This document shows positions 31,152-39,911 of a stretch of DNA of 64,000 nucleotides, one piece after another. Origin of the DNA: JBBEAM01 sp040882845 (GTDB lineage Bacteria; Pseudomonadota; Alphaproteobacteria; Kiloniellales; DSM-21159); the NCBI GenBank assembly GCA_040882845.1, contig JBBEAM010000016.1:124001-188000 (forward strand), read 5' to 3'. The position numbers and the translations under genes are program-made. The notes under the pieces are model-generated. The model was not told the DNA's origin and ran no database searches. It was given only the letters and a program-made list of their open reading frames with translations. Positions within the stretch are counted from its first letter, which is position 1. The number at the start of each line of letters is the position of its first letter.

Positions 31152-32804
31152 TCACATGTTGGGATAGTTCGGCCCGCCGCCACCCTCCGGCGTCACCCAG
31201 ACGATGTTCTGCTTGGGATCCTTGATGTCGCAGGTCTTGCAGTGCACGCAGTTGGCGGCGTTGATCTGCAGCCGGGGATTGGACCCGTCGTCGTCGCGGA
31301 CGATCTCGTAGACCCCGGCCGGGCAGTAGCGCTGCTCCGGCGCGTCAAATTCCGGCAGGTTATATTCGACGGGCACGGAAGGGTCCTTCAGGGTGAGGTG
31401 AACCGGCTGGTCCTCCTCGTGATTGGTGTTGGAGATGAAGACCGAGGACAGCCGGTCGAAGGTGATCTCGCCGTCCGGTTTCGGGTAGTCGATCTTCGGC
31501 ATCTTGTCGGCCGGTTTCAGGGTCTCGTGGTCGGCGTGCTGATGACGCAGGGTCCAGGGCAGCTTGCCGCCGAACAGCTTGAGGTCGAGGCCGCCGTAGG
31601 CCATGCCGAGCTTCATGCCCCAGCGCGCCGCCGCCGGGCGCAGGTTGCGTGCCTTGTGCAGCTCCTCGTGCACCCAGGATTTCTCGAACTTCTCGGGATA
31701 ACCCTCGAGCAGGCCATAGCCCGCGTCGCCGCCGGTCAGCTTCTCGAAGGCGGTCTCGGCGGCCAGCATGCCGGTCTTCATCGCGGTATGGCTGCCCTTG
31801 ATCTTCGGCACGTTGAGGAAGCCGGCGGTGCAGCCGATCAGCGCGCCGCCGGGGAAGATCAGCTTGGGGATCGACTGCAGCCCGCCCTCGTTGAGCGCCC
31901 GCGCGCCGTAGGAGATCCGCTTGCCGCCTTCGAGCATCGGCTTGATCGCCGGATGGGTCTTGAAGCGCTGGAATTCGTGATAGGGCGAGAGATGCGGGTT
32001 CTGGTAGTCGAGCCCGACGACGTAGCCGACATAGGCCTGGTTGTTCTCCAGGTGATAGATGAAGGAGCCGCCCCAGGTCTTGTCGTCCATCGGCCAGCCA
32101 GCGCTGTGCAGCACCAGGCCTTCCTTGTGCTTGGCCGGGTCGAGCTCCCAGAGCTCCTTCAATCCGATGCCGTAGGTCTGGGGATCGGCGCCGTCGCGCA
32201 GGCCAAACTTCTTCTCCAGACCCAGGGTCAGGCTGCCACGGCAGCCCTCGGCGAAGAAGGTGTACTTGGCGCGCAGCTCCATGCCGGGCTCATAGCACTC
32301 CTTCTTCTCGCCGTCCTTGCCGATGCCGAGATCGCCGGTGGCGACGCCGGCCACCGCGCCCTCCTCGGTGTAGAGCACCTCGGCGGCGGCGAAGCCGGGG
32401 TAGATCTCGGCGCCCTGCGCCTCGGCCTGCTCAGCCAGCCAGCGGCAGAGGTTGCCCAGGGAGACGATGTAGTTGCCGTGGTTCTTGGTCTGCGGCGGCA
32501 ACGCCCAGATCGGGATCGAGGTGCTGCCGGTCTCGCTCAGCAGCAGGAACTTCTCCTCGCCGACGGGTACGTTGAGCGGCGCGCCCTTGTCCTTCCAGTC
32601 GGGGATCAGCTCGTTCAGCGCCCGCGGCTCCAGCACCGCGCCGGAAAGAATATGAGCGCCGACCTCGGAACCCTTCTCCAGCACGCAGACGGAGATTTCC
32701 TTGCCCGTCTCGGCGCTGAGCTGACGCAGCTTGATCGCGGCGGCCAGGCCGGAGGGGCCGGCGCCGACGATCACCACGTCGTAGTCCATGTGTTCGCGTT
32801 CCAT
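31152..32804 (-). CDS. Electron transfer flavoprotein-ubiquinone oxidoreductase
   Basis: Protein of 550 residues, the usual family length. The FAD loop VVIVGAGPSGLAAAIKLRQ is at residue 10; the ubiquinone and FAD domain shows SKVHEE-type and GCTAGFLNVPKIKGSHTAMK blocks; the C terminus holds the 4Fe-4S Cys: RYCPAGVYEI and CVHCKTCDIKDPKQNI. It takes electrons from ETF (fatty acid and amino acid dehydrogenases) and passes them to ubiquinone on the membrane. ATG 32804 has GAGGGAGAG before it; the frame is open far upstream but without protein features. Confidence 0.95.
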   Translation of the reverse strand: MEREHMDYDVVIVGAGPSGLAAAIKLRQLSAETGKEISVCVLEKGSEVGAHILSGAVLEPRALNELIPDWKDKGAPLNVPVGEEKFLLLSETGSTSIPIWALPPQTKNHGNYIVSLGNLCRWLAEQAEAQGAEIYPGFAAAEVLYTEEGAVAGVATGDLGIGKDGEKKECYEPGMELRAKYTFFAEGCRGSLTLGLEKKFGLRDGADPQTYGIGLKELWELDPAKHKEGLVLHSAGWPMDDKTWGGSFIYHLENNQAYVGYVVGLDYQNPHLSPYHEFQRFKTHPAIKPMLEGGKRISYGARALNEGGLQSIPKLIFPGGALIGCTAGFLNVPKIKGSHTAMKTGMLAAETAFEKLTGGDAGYGLLEGYPEKFEKSWVHEELHKARNLRPAAARWGMKLGMAYGGLDLKLFGGKLPWTLRHQHADHETLKPADKMPKIDYPKPDGEITFDRLSSVFISNTNHEEDQPVHLTLKDPSVPVEYNLPEFDAPEQRYCPAGVYEIVRDDDGSNPRLQINAANCVHCKTCDIKDPKQNIVWVTPEGGGGPNYPNM

Positions 32805-32989
32805 CGTCTCTCCCTCTGGGTAGGGCCCGTTCAATCCGGCGCGCCTTGCTGTCCCCAGGGATATAACGAATACGGCCCGCGCTTTCCAATCCTGCGGTGC
32901 GGCCGGGTTTGTCCGGTCTGCGACGAATCGACGATTTTCCACAGCCGCGCTGCTAGGCTCGCCGGCGCCTCCCGCGCTAGACTGACGGC

Positions 32990-33892
32990 ATGTCGGAGGA
33001 ACGCAGAGAGCTGCTAGCCGCGCTGCAGTGGCAGATCGAGGCCGGCGCGGACGAGGCGATCGAGGAGGAGGCGGTCGACCGCTTCGCCAGCGCCGCCCTG
33101 GCCGCCGCGGCGGGCGCGCCCGCGCCCGCTGGCAGCCCGCCCGACCGCCCGCTTTCCCCACCCCCCACCGCCCGCCCGGCGCCCGCGCGCGCCAGGAACG
33201 AACCGCCGCCGAGCTGGCAGCCGACGCCCGAGCTGGCGGCCCGCGAGCTGCAGCAGAGCGGCAACGCCGCCGTGGAGTCCGCCCGCGCGCTGGCCCAGGC
33301 GGCCAAGACCGTGGAGGAGTTGCGGGCGGCGCTGGAGCGCTTCGAGGGCTGCGCCCTCAAGGACACCGCGACCAAGCTGGTCTTCGCCGACGGCAATCCC
33401 GAGGCCAAGCTGATGATCCTCGGCGAGGCCCCCGGCGCCAACGAGGACCGCCAGGGCCTGCCCTTCGTCGGCGACGCCGGGCAGCTACTCGACCAGATGC
33501 TGGCCGGGGTCGGTCTCGACCGCGACAAGATCTACATCTCCAACGTGCTGTTCTGGCGGCCGCCGGGCAACCGCACCCCGGCGCCGCAGGAGATCGCCGC
33601 CTGCCTGCCCTTCGTCGAGCGGCACATCGAACTGATCGCGCCGCGCTATCTGATGCTGGCCGGCAACGTCTCGACCAAGACCCTGCTCAGCGAAACCCGG
33701 GGCATCACCAAGCTGCGCGGCCAGTGGTTCGCCTATCAGCACGCCGCCCTGGCCAATCCGATTCCCGCCCAGGCGGTGCTGCACCCCGCCTACCTGCTGC
33801 GCCAGCCGGCGCAGAAGCGCCTCGCCTGGCGCGACATGCTCAACTTCGCCGAGGTTGCCGAGAGCGGCGCCGACCCGCTGCACGGCTCGTAA
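32990..33892 (+). CDS. Uracil-DNA glycosylase, family 4-like with incomplete iron-sulfur cysteines
   Basis: Protein of 300 residues: an acidic/Ala-Pro-rich N terminus of about 100 residues and then the UDG fold. Motif A is LGEAPGANEDRQGLPFVGDA; the strand ISNVLFWRPPGNRTPAPQE and the late HPAYLLRQPAQKRLAWRD follow. It should remove uracil from DNA. Family 4 enzymes have four Cys for a 4Fe-4S cluster; here only the Cys in FEGCALKD and in IAACLPFV are in place, and the KCRPP-type Cys is Trp (LFWRPP). This form is common in alphaproteobacteria. Divergent from ETF-QO. Confidence 0.88.
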   Translation: MSEERRELLAALQWQIEAGADEAIEEEAVDRFASAALAAAAGAPAPAGSPPDRPLSPPPTARPAPARARNEPPPSWQPTPELAARELQQSGNAAVESARALAQAAKTVEELRAALERFEGCALKDTATKLVFADGNPEAKLMILGEAPGANEDRQGLPFVGDAGQLLDQMLAGVGLDRDKIYISNVLFWRPPGNRTPAPQEIAACLPFVERHIELIAPRYLMLAGNVSTKTLLSETRGITKLRGQWFAYQHAALANPIPAQAVLHPAYLLRQPAQKRLAWRDMLNFAEVAESGADPLHGS

Positions 33893-33975
33893 AGCAGCCG
33901 AGTCGAATGGCTTTCCCTGCCGCTGGGCCTGGGCTAACATCCGCGCCGGTGTAACTTGGCTGCCGTGGGGGCACC

Positions 33976-35742
33976 GTGGGGGGACTGCAGATCCGCAAGG
34001 CGCGGCGGGGCGCCATGGCGTTGTTTTTCGCCGCTTTTATGGCGCTGCCGGTTTCGGCCTGGGCGGAGGAGACCGCCGCCCTGCCGGGGACTGCGCTGCT
34101 GTCGCCGGACGGCAGCCCGCAGGTGCTGTCCGCCGAGGACGCCGCGCTCTATGGAGAGATCTTCGCGCTGCAGAAGGCCGGCCGCTGGGCCGAGGCCGAT
34201 GCCCGCATCGCCCGGCTGAAGGACGCGCGCCTGCTGGGCTACCTGCTGTTCCAGCGCTACATGCATCCGACCGCCTACCGCTCCAGCTACGCCGAGCTGC
34301 GCGACTGGCTGCGCGACTACGCCGAGCTGCCCGAGGCCGAGCGCATCCACGCCCTGGCGCTGCGGCGCCAGCCGTCCGGCGCGGCCGCGCCGCGTGCCCC
34401 GGAAGGCTCCGCGGACAGCATCCGCGGCGCAGCCTACGACTATTACAGTTACGTCTCGCCGCGCCGGCGCAGCGCCGCCGAGGCGCGGCAGGTCGCAGAG
34501 ATCAAGCGGCAGATCCGCCGCAACGTGCTGAGCACCTATCTCTCCAAGACCGAGGAGCAGCTCGCCAGCCCGGCCTGGACCCGGCTGCTCGACCCCGTCG
34601 AGATCGACGAGGGCTACGCCCGGGTCGCCGCCGCCTGGCTGTATTACGGCGAGGCGGAGCAGGCCTTCGCTCTGGCCGCCCGCGCGGCGCAGCGCTCCGG
34701 CCAGGACTACCCGCTGGCGCACTGGACCGCCGGGCTCGCTGCCTGGTCGCTCCAACGCTACAGCGAAGCGGCGGCGCACTTCGAGGCGGCGGCCCGCTCG
34801 CGCCTGCTGTCCGGCTGGAACGTTTCCTCCTCCGCCTACTGGGCGGCGCGCGCGCATCTGCGCCTGCGCCAGCCCGAGCAGATGAGCCGCTGGCTGAACG
34901 TCGCCGCGCAGTATCCGCGCAGCTTCTACGGCCTGCTGGCGCGCCGTGCCCTGGGCATCCCGACAGGCTTCAGTTTTACCCGGCACGAGCTGGCGGAAGA
35001 GCATGTCGACGCCCTGGAGGCGACGGCCCGCGGCGGCCGGGCGCTCGCCCTGCTGCAGCTCGGCCGCGAAGAACTGGCCGAGCAGGAGCTGCTCGGGCTG
35101 GCCGGCTGGCAGGAGCCCCGCACCACCGACGCCCTGCTGGCGCTGACCAGCCAGGCCGGCTTGCCGGCGCTTTCGCTGAAGCTCGCCAATCATCTCAGCC
35201 AAGGGGGACGCTTCGGCGCGGATACGCTCGACGCCGCCTTCTATCCCCTGCCGCCCTGGCAGCCCTCCGGCGGCTATGCCGTGGACCGGGCGCTGATCTA
35301 TGCCTTCGTGCGCCAGGAATCCGCGTTCGATCCGCGGGCGACCAGCGGCGCCGGCGCGCGCGGGTTGATGCAGCTGATGCCGGCCACCGCCAGCTACGTC
35401 GCCGGGGATGCCTCGCTGCGCCAGGCCGGCGGCCGCGACCGCCTCTACGACCCGAGCTTCAACCTTGCCCTTGGCCAGCGCTACCTGGCGGAGCTGCTGA
35501 CCTATCCCAGCGTCGGCGGCGACCTCTTCCGCCTCGCCGCCGCCTACAACGGCGGACCGGGCAATCTCGAGAAATGGGATGCGCATGTCGGCGCCGGCGA
35601 CGACCCGCTGCTGTTCATCGAAAAGCTGCCGTCGCGCGAAACGCGCCTTTTCATCGAGCGGGTGCTTGCCAATCTATGGATATACCGGGCCCGTCTCGGC
35701 CAGGACTCGCCGTCGCTGACGGACCTGGCGGCGGGCGACTAG
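33976..35742 (+). CDS. Lytic murein transglycosylase (Slt70-like)
   Basis: Protein of 588 residues. It begins with a basic region and signal peptide (IRKARRGAMALFFAAFMALP then VSAWA). A long helical U-domain follows, then the SLT catalytic domain: FVRQESAFDPRATSGAGARG with the catalytic Glu in RQES, LMQLMPATASYVAG, and AAYNGGPGNLEKW. It cuts peptidoglycan glycan strands in the periplasm, giving anhydromuropeptides. The GTG 33976 start keeps the charged N-region and has a GGGGG ribosome site; ATG 34015 is the alternative. Confidence 0.92.
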   Translation: MGGLQIRKARRGAMALFFAAFMALPVSAWAEETAALPGTALLSPDGSPQVLSAEDAALYGEIFALQKAGRWAEADARIARLKDARLLGYLLFQRYMHPTAYRSSYAELRDWLRDYAELPEAERIHALALRRQPSGAAAPRAPEGSADSIRGAAYDYYSYVSPRRRSAAEARQVAEIKRQIRRNVLSTYLSKTEEQLASPAWTRLLDPVEIDEGYARVAAAWLYYGEAEQAFALAARAAQRSGQDYPLAHWTAGLAAWSLQRYSEAAAHFEAAARSRLLSGWNVSSSAYWAARAHLRLRQPEQMSRWLNVAAQYPRSFYGLLARRALGIPTGFSFTRHELAEEHVDALEATARGGRALALLQLGREELAEQELLGLAGWQEPRTTDALLALTSQAGLPALSLKLANHLSQGGRFGADTLDAAFYPLPPWQPSGGYAVDRALIYAFVRQESAFDPRATSGAGARGLMQLMPATASYVAGDASLRQAGGRDRLYDPSFNLALGQRYLAELLTYPSVGGDLFRLAAAYNGGPGNLEKWDAHVGAGDDPLLFIEKLPSRETRLFIERVLANLWIYRARLGQDSPSLTDLAAGD

Positions 35743-35793
35743 CCGCGCTACCACGCGCTGGATTGAGCAGTTCAACCACCCGCCAGAGGCACG

Positions 35794-36333
35794 ATGTCCA
35801 AGATCGACGAGTCCCTGCCCTTCCTCTCCGTCAACGTCGCGGTGCTGACCGTCTCCGACAGCCGAACCAAGGCCGACGACAAGTCCGGCAAGCTGCTGCA
35901 GGAGATGATCGAACGCGACGGCCACAAGGTCGTGACCAGGGAAATCCGCAAGGACGAAGCCTCGGAGATCGAGGCCTTCCTGCGCGCCTGCATCGCCGAC
36001 GAAAAGGTGGACTGCGTTATCTCCACCGGCGGCACCGGTGTGACCGGCCGCGACGTCACGCCCGAGGCCTTCGCCCGGGTGATGGACAAGGAGATCGAGG
36101 GCTTCGGCGAGCTGTTCCGCTGGCTGAGCTACCAGACCATCGGCACCTCGACGATCCAGAGCCGGGCGATCGGCGGCGTCGCCGGCGGCACCTACCTCTT
36201 CGCCCTGCCGGGCTCGCCCGGCGCCTGCAAGGACGGCTGGAACGGCATCCTCAAGGCCCAGCTCGACAGCCGCCACAGGCCCTGCAATCTGGTCGAGCTG
36301 ATGCCCCGCTTGCAGGAGCACCTGAAAAGCTAG
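35794..36333 (+). CDS. moaB: Molybdenum cofactor biosynthesis protein B
   Basis: Protein of 179 residues of the MoaB/Mog fold, which adenylylates molybdopterin before metal insertion. Motifs: VAVLTVSDSRTKADDKSG, VISTGGTGVTGRDVTPEAF, SRAIGGVAGGTYLFALPGSP. AGAGG lies just before ATG 35794. The stop codon overlaps the stop of the convergent DUF2064-type gene by three bases. Confidence 0.94.
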   Translation: MSKIDESLPFLSVNVAVLTVSDSRTKADDKSGKLLQEMIERDGHKVVTREIRKDEASEIEAFLRACIADEKVDCVISTGGTGVTGRDVTPEAFARVMDKEIEGFGELFRWLSYQTIGTSTIQSRAIGGVAGGTYLFALPGSPGACKDGWNGILKAQLDSRHRPCNLVELMPRLQEHLKS

Positions 36334-36902
36334 AGGTCGGCGGCGGTATCGACGTCGGCCAGTTCCTCGAGCAGCGCCACCCTGGCGCCCTGGGCCTCGA
36401 GATTGGCCAGGGTGTCGGCGCGGGCGTGCTGCGTGGACCAGCGCACCCCGGCGAAAGGCAGGCGCAGCACAGGACTCCGCTTCGCCCCGATCAGCCAGTA
36501 GCCGCCGTCGGGCGAGGGACCGAGCGCCCAGTCGTGCTTGCCCAAAGCGGCAAAGGCCCGGGCGACCTGCGCCCGCCCGATACCCGGCACGTCGGAGCCG
36601 ACGATGACCGCCGGCCCTGGCGGCAGGGCCTGAAAAATCCGCCCCATCCGCATGCCCAGATCGCCGCCGCCCTGGGGCAGCAGCGGAATCTCCCAGCCCG
36701 GTACGCCCCGGGTTGCGGCCCGGTCCGGCGTCACCGCCACCAGGGTCCGCCAGCGCGGATCCGGCGCCAGGCGGCGCAGCAGAGCGTCCACATTCAGCCG
36801 GGCAAAGCGCCAGGCGGCGAGATCGCCAATCTCCGCGGCGAGGCGGCGCTTGCCCTGCCCCAGTTGCGGCGCCCGCGCCATCACCACCAGCCAGCGGTTC
36901 AT
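36330..36902 (-). CDS. DUF2064 / TIGR04282 family glycosyltransferase-like protein
   Basis: Protein of 190 residues resembling the nucleotidyltransferase-like TIGR04282 family: LVVMARAPQLGQGKRRLAAE at the start, VIVGSDVPGIGRAQVARAFA in the middle and LGPSPDGGYWLIGAKRS near the end. The family is often named after arsenosugar biosynthesis because of gene neighbourhoods, not because of tested activity. Its ATG overlaps the stop of the TIGR04283 partner (ATGA), so the pair is translationally coupled. Confidence 0.86.
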   Translation of the reverse strand: MNRWLVVMARAPQLGQGKRRLAAEIGDLAAWRFARLNVDALLRRLAPDPRWRTLVAVTPDRAATRGVPGWEIPLLPQGGGDLGMRMGRIFQALPPGPAVIVGSDVPGIGRAQVARAFAALGKHDWALGPSPDGGYWLIGAKRSPVLRLPFAGVRWSTQHARADTLANLEAQGARVALLEELADVDTAADL

Positions 36903-37582
36903 CCGTACAACCGCGCCAGCCAGCGCGGCGGAATGCCGAGCAGATACAGCCCGAGCAGGGCGAGATTGCGGAGCGGCCGCAGCCACCAGCCGCCGGCGCG
37001 ATAGCGCGCCGCCGAGGTTCGCGCGTCCACCGGCAGCTCGACCAGGCGCCGCTTGCCGATGCGGCGCACCAGATCGACGTCCTCCATCAAGGGCAGCGGC
37101 CGGTAGCCGCCGAGTTCGTCGTAGAAGGCGCGGGAGATCAGCAGGCCCTGGTCGCCATAGGGCAGGCCGAAGCTGCGCGCCCGCCAGCGGCCCAGCCGCT
37201 CGACCCGGCGGGCCTGGGGCGCAGGCTCGTCCAGGACGAAGCGGAAGACGGCGGCGCGGCGGGCGTTGGCCGGATCGGCCATGAAGGTCTCGGCGGCTGT
37301 GCGCCAGACTTGGTCCAGGCGGGTGTCGGCATGGAGAAACAGCAGCCACTCGCCTTGCGCTTTCGCCGCCCCGGCGCGCAGTTGCAGTCCGCGACCTTTC
37401 GGCGCCAGCACCACCTCGGCGCCGGCTTGCCGCGCCACGGCGGCGGTCTGGTCCTTCGAGCCGCCATCGGCGACGACGATCTTGCCGCCCTCCGCGATTA
37501 CGCCGGTCAGCGGCGCCAGGGCGGCAGGAAGGCGCCGGCCCTCGCGGTAGGCGGGAATGACGATGCTGAGACTCGGCGGCAT
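36899..37582 (-). CDS. Family 2 glycosyltransferase, TIGR04283 type
   Basis: Protein of 227 residues: SLSIVIPAYREGRRLPAALA, KIVVADGGSKDQTAAVARQA, WLLFLHADTRLDQVW with the DxD motif, and GDQGLLISRAFYDELGGYRP. It belongs to the small GT2 group TIGR04283 that travels with TIGR04282. One membrane-prone stretch lies near the end (LALLGLYLLGIPPRWLARLY). Substrate unknown; a link to the arsenic genes about 10 kb away is only suggestive. Confidence 0.86.
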   Translation of the reverse strand: MPPSLSIVIPAYREGRRLPAALAPLTGVIAEGGKIVVADGGSKDQTAAVARQAGAEVVLAPKGRGLQLRAGAAKAQGEWLLFLHADTRLDQVWRTAAETFMADPANARRAAVFRFVLDEPAPQARRVERLGRWRARSFGLPYGDQGLLISRAFYDELGGYRPLPLMEDVDLVRRIGKRRLVELPVDARTSAARYRAGGWWLRPLRNLALLGLYLLGIPPRWLARLYG

Positions 37583-37618
37583 GGCGCTCTTCGCCCGGTG
37601 GCACGGATGGTCGCTGCC

Positions 37619-38716
37619 ATGCTACGTGCTTTGATCAGGATGCTGAACCTCGACGATCTGCATAGCGCGCTGAAGCAAACGCCTGGCTACGAGGGCTTGG
37701 CGCGCGACGCGCTGCGGCCGCTGAAGGCCCAGGGACTGGCCCATGACCACGTGACGCTGGGTACCAGCGGCGTGCTGGCGCGGGTGCCGAAGCAGAGTCA
37801 GTTCGGCTACGCCGCCGCCGACAACCTGGCCTATCAGGCCGCCTGCTTCGCGCGGGTCAGCCGCTCCGGCCACGGACCGAAGCTGCATGGCATCCTGCAA
37901 CCTTCCGAGCGCCTGCCCATGGGGGCGCTGCTGGTTGAGTTCATCGACGGACGGCCGCCGCGTCTGCCCGAAGACCTGCCGGCCTTGGCCGCGGCCATGG
38001 CGGCGGTGCACTCCCTGCCGCTGCCGCCGGAGCACGCGCGCCCGCCGCTGGAAAACCACGCCGACCCGATCGCCGGGGCTCTGGCCGAAATCGAACGCCA
38101 GGCGGTCTTCATTCCCGAAGCCGGACTGGAGCCGGACGCGCGGCAGGAGATCGAGCGGGAGCTGGCCTGGGCGCGGGGCTTTGCGGCGCGCCTGGAAGGC
38201 GAACAGCCGCTAACCCTGGTGCTGACCGACACCCATCCTGGCAACTTCCTGATCCGCCCGGACGGGACCGCCGCGATCGTCGATCTGGAGAAGGCGCTCT
38301 ACGGCTCGCCGGGCACCGATCTGGCGCACCACACGGTCTATTCCTCGACCACCTGGGACACCGAGGTCCACGCCGAGCTGACGAGGGAGGAGGTCGCCGC
38401 CTTCTATCGCGGCTATCTGGAAAAGGCCGATCCGGCCCTGGCCAGGGCGCTGCGCCCCTGGCTGGTCCCGATGCGGCGGATCACCTGGCTGCGGGCGATC
38501 ACCTGGTGCGTCAAGTGGTCGGTGGCGCACCGCAGAGCGAAGCTCGAGGCCAAGCAGGCCGCCGCAAGCACCGAGGACTGGTCGGCGGAGAACACCGACC
38601 CGGCGCTGATCGCCCATGTCGCCGACCGGGTCGCCACCTACCTGTCGCCCAAGATCCTGCGGCGGATGACCGGGGAGTGGCGGGAAGAGCCGACCCTGGA
38701 GTCCCTGATCGGCTGA
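37619..38716 (+). CDS. Phosphotransferase of the APH/choline kinase family
   Basis: Protein of 365 residues with a protein-kinase-like fold. The catalytic loop is LVLTDTHPGNFLIRPDG and the metal loop AAIVDLEKALYGSPGTDLAH. The N-terminal half (KLHGILQPSERLPMGALLVE then FIDGRPPRLPED) fits the nucleotide lobe. It probably phosphorylates a small molecule or a sugar; context with the two glycosyltransferases on the opposite strand does not fix it. Start uncertain: ATG 37619 chosen, with 37607 and 37640 as alternatives. Confidence 0.78.
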   Translation: MLRALIRMLNLDDLHSALKQTPGYEGLARDALRPLKAQGLAHDHVTLGTSGVLARVPKQSQFGYAAADNLAYQAACFARVSRSGHGPKLHGILQPSERLPMGALLVEFIDGRPPRLPEDLPALAAAMAAVHSLPLPPEHARPPLENHADPIAGALAEIERQAVFIPEAGLEPDARQEIERELAWARGFAARLEGEQPLTLVLTDTHPGNFLIRPDGTAAIVDLEKALYGSPGTDLAHHTVYSSTTWDTEVHAELTREEVAAFYRGYLEKADPALARALRPWLVPMRRITWLRAITWCVKWSVAHRRAKLEAKQAAASTEDWSAENTDPALIAHVADRVATYLSPKILRRMTGEWREEPTLESLIG

Positions 38717-38757
38717 ATGTTCTTGTTATGTTCCGATCATCGTTCTAGCCTGGGCCC

Positions 38758-39870
38758 ATGGCAAAGAACGCGATCACACGACTGTCTGCCACGGAGCAGG
38801 CGCCACCCAAGCCCGCAAAAGGCCGCGGCGCCCAGAGCAACGCCTCGGGGCGTTTCGAGGCGAAGCGCCGCGAAGCCTTCGACGACGGCTGGGACCGCCC
38901 GGAGGACGAGGAGCTGCCGCCGCTGCGCACCACGGTGATGGCCGACAGCACGCGTTCGATCATCGCCCGCAACGACTCGCCGGACATCCCCTTCGACCGC
39001 TCGATCAACCCCTACCGGGGCTGCGAGCACGGCTGCGTCTACTGCTTCGCACGGCCGACCCATGCCTATCTCGGCTTTTCCGCCGGGCTCGACTTCGAGA
39101 CCAAGCTGGTCGCCAAGTACCGCGCCGCCGAGCTGCTGCGCCGGGAGCTGGCCAAACCTTCCTACAAGCCCGAGACCCTGGCGCTCGGCACCAACACCGA
39201 CCCCTACCAGCCGCTGGAGAAGAAGCTCCAGATCACCCGCCAGGTGCTGGAGGTGCTCAGCGAGACCAACCATCCGATCACCATCGTCACCAAGTCGGAC
39301 CTGGTGCTGCGCGATCTCGACATCCTGGCGCCGATGGCGGCCAAGGGCCTGGCCCGGGTCTGTCTCTCGGTCACCACCCTGGACCGCAAACTGGCCCGCG
39401 CGCTGGAACCCCGGGCGCCGACCCCGGCCAAGCGCCTGGCGGCGATCCGCGCGCTCAGCGAGGCCGGGATCCCCAGCGGCGTGATGACGGCGCCGATGAT
39501 CCCGGCGCTCAACGACCACGAGCTGGAAGCGATCCTGGAGGAAGCGCGCGCCGCCGGGGCGGGCACCGCGGGCTACGTGCTGCTGCGCCTGCCGCTGGAG
39601 ATCGCCGGGCTGTTCGAGGAATGGCTGGAGGCCCACGCCCCCGACCGCAAGGAACGGGTGCTGAAGCTGGTCCGCGAGACCCGCGGCGGCAAGACCTACG
39701 ACAGCACCTGGGGCAAGCGGATGAAGGGCGAGGGCGTTTACGCCAAGCTGCTGGCCGAGCGCTTCGCCAAGGCCTGCCGCAAGTACGGCTTCAACAAGGC
39801 GAGCTGGCCGCTCGACACCTCGGCCTTTCTGCGCCCGTCCAGCGACCGCAATCAGCTCTCGCTTTTCTAA
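38758..39870 (+). CDS. PA0069-family radical SAM protein
   Basis: Protein of 370 residues. The iron-sulfur motif NPYRGCEHGCVYCFARPTHA (C-x3-C-x2-C) lies near residue 90; LALGTNTDPYQPLEKKLQIT and ITIVTKSDLVLRDLDIL follow as in the SPL-like PA0069 group. It has an extended basic N terminus of about 60 residues. The group is widespread and uncharacterised; distant relation to spore photoproduct lyase is by fold only. Confidence 0.9.
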   Translation: MAKNAITRLSATEQAPPKPAKGRGAQSNASGRFEAKRREAFDDGWDRPEDEELPPLRTTVMADSTRSIIARNDSPDIPFDRSINPYRGCEHGCVYCFARPTHAYLGFSAGLDFETKLVAKYRAAELLRRELAKPSYKPETLALGTNTDPYQPLEKKLQITRQVLEVLSETNHPITIVTKSDLVLRDLDILAPMAAKGLARVCLSVTTLDRKLARALEPRAPTPAKRLAAIRALSEAGIPSGVMTAPMIPALNDHELEAILEEARAAGAGTAGYVLLRLPLEIAGLFEEWLEAHAPDRKERVLKLVRETRGGKTYDSTWGKRMKGEGVYAKLLAERFAKACRKYGFNKASWPLDTSAFLRPSSDRNQLSLF

Positions 39871-39911
39871 CAACGTTTATTGTCCGCGATTCGGCCTGCT
39901 AAGCTGGCCGC

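Noticed and set aside
29433..33017. Long plus-strand frame opposite the TPR and ETF-QO genes
   Set aside because: It spans two well-supported genes and the gap between them; composition is that of an antisense shadow and no domain is recognisable.
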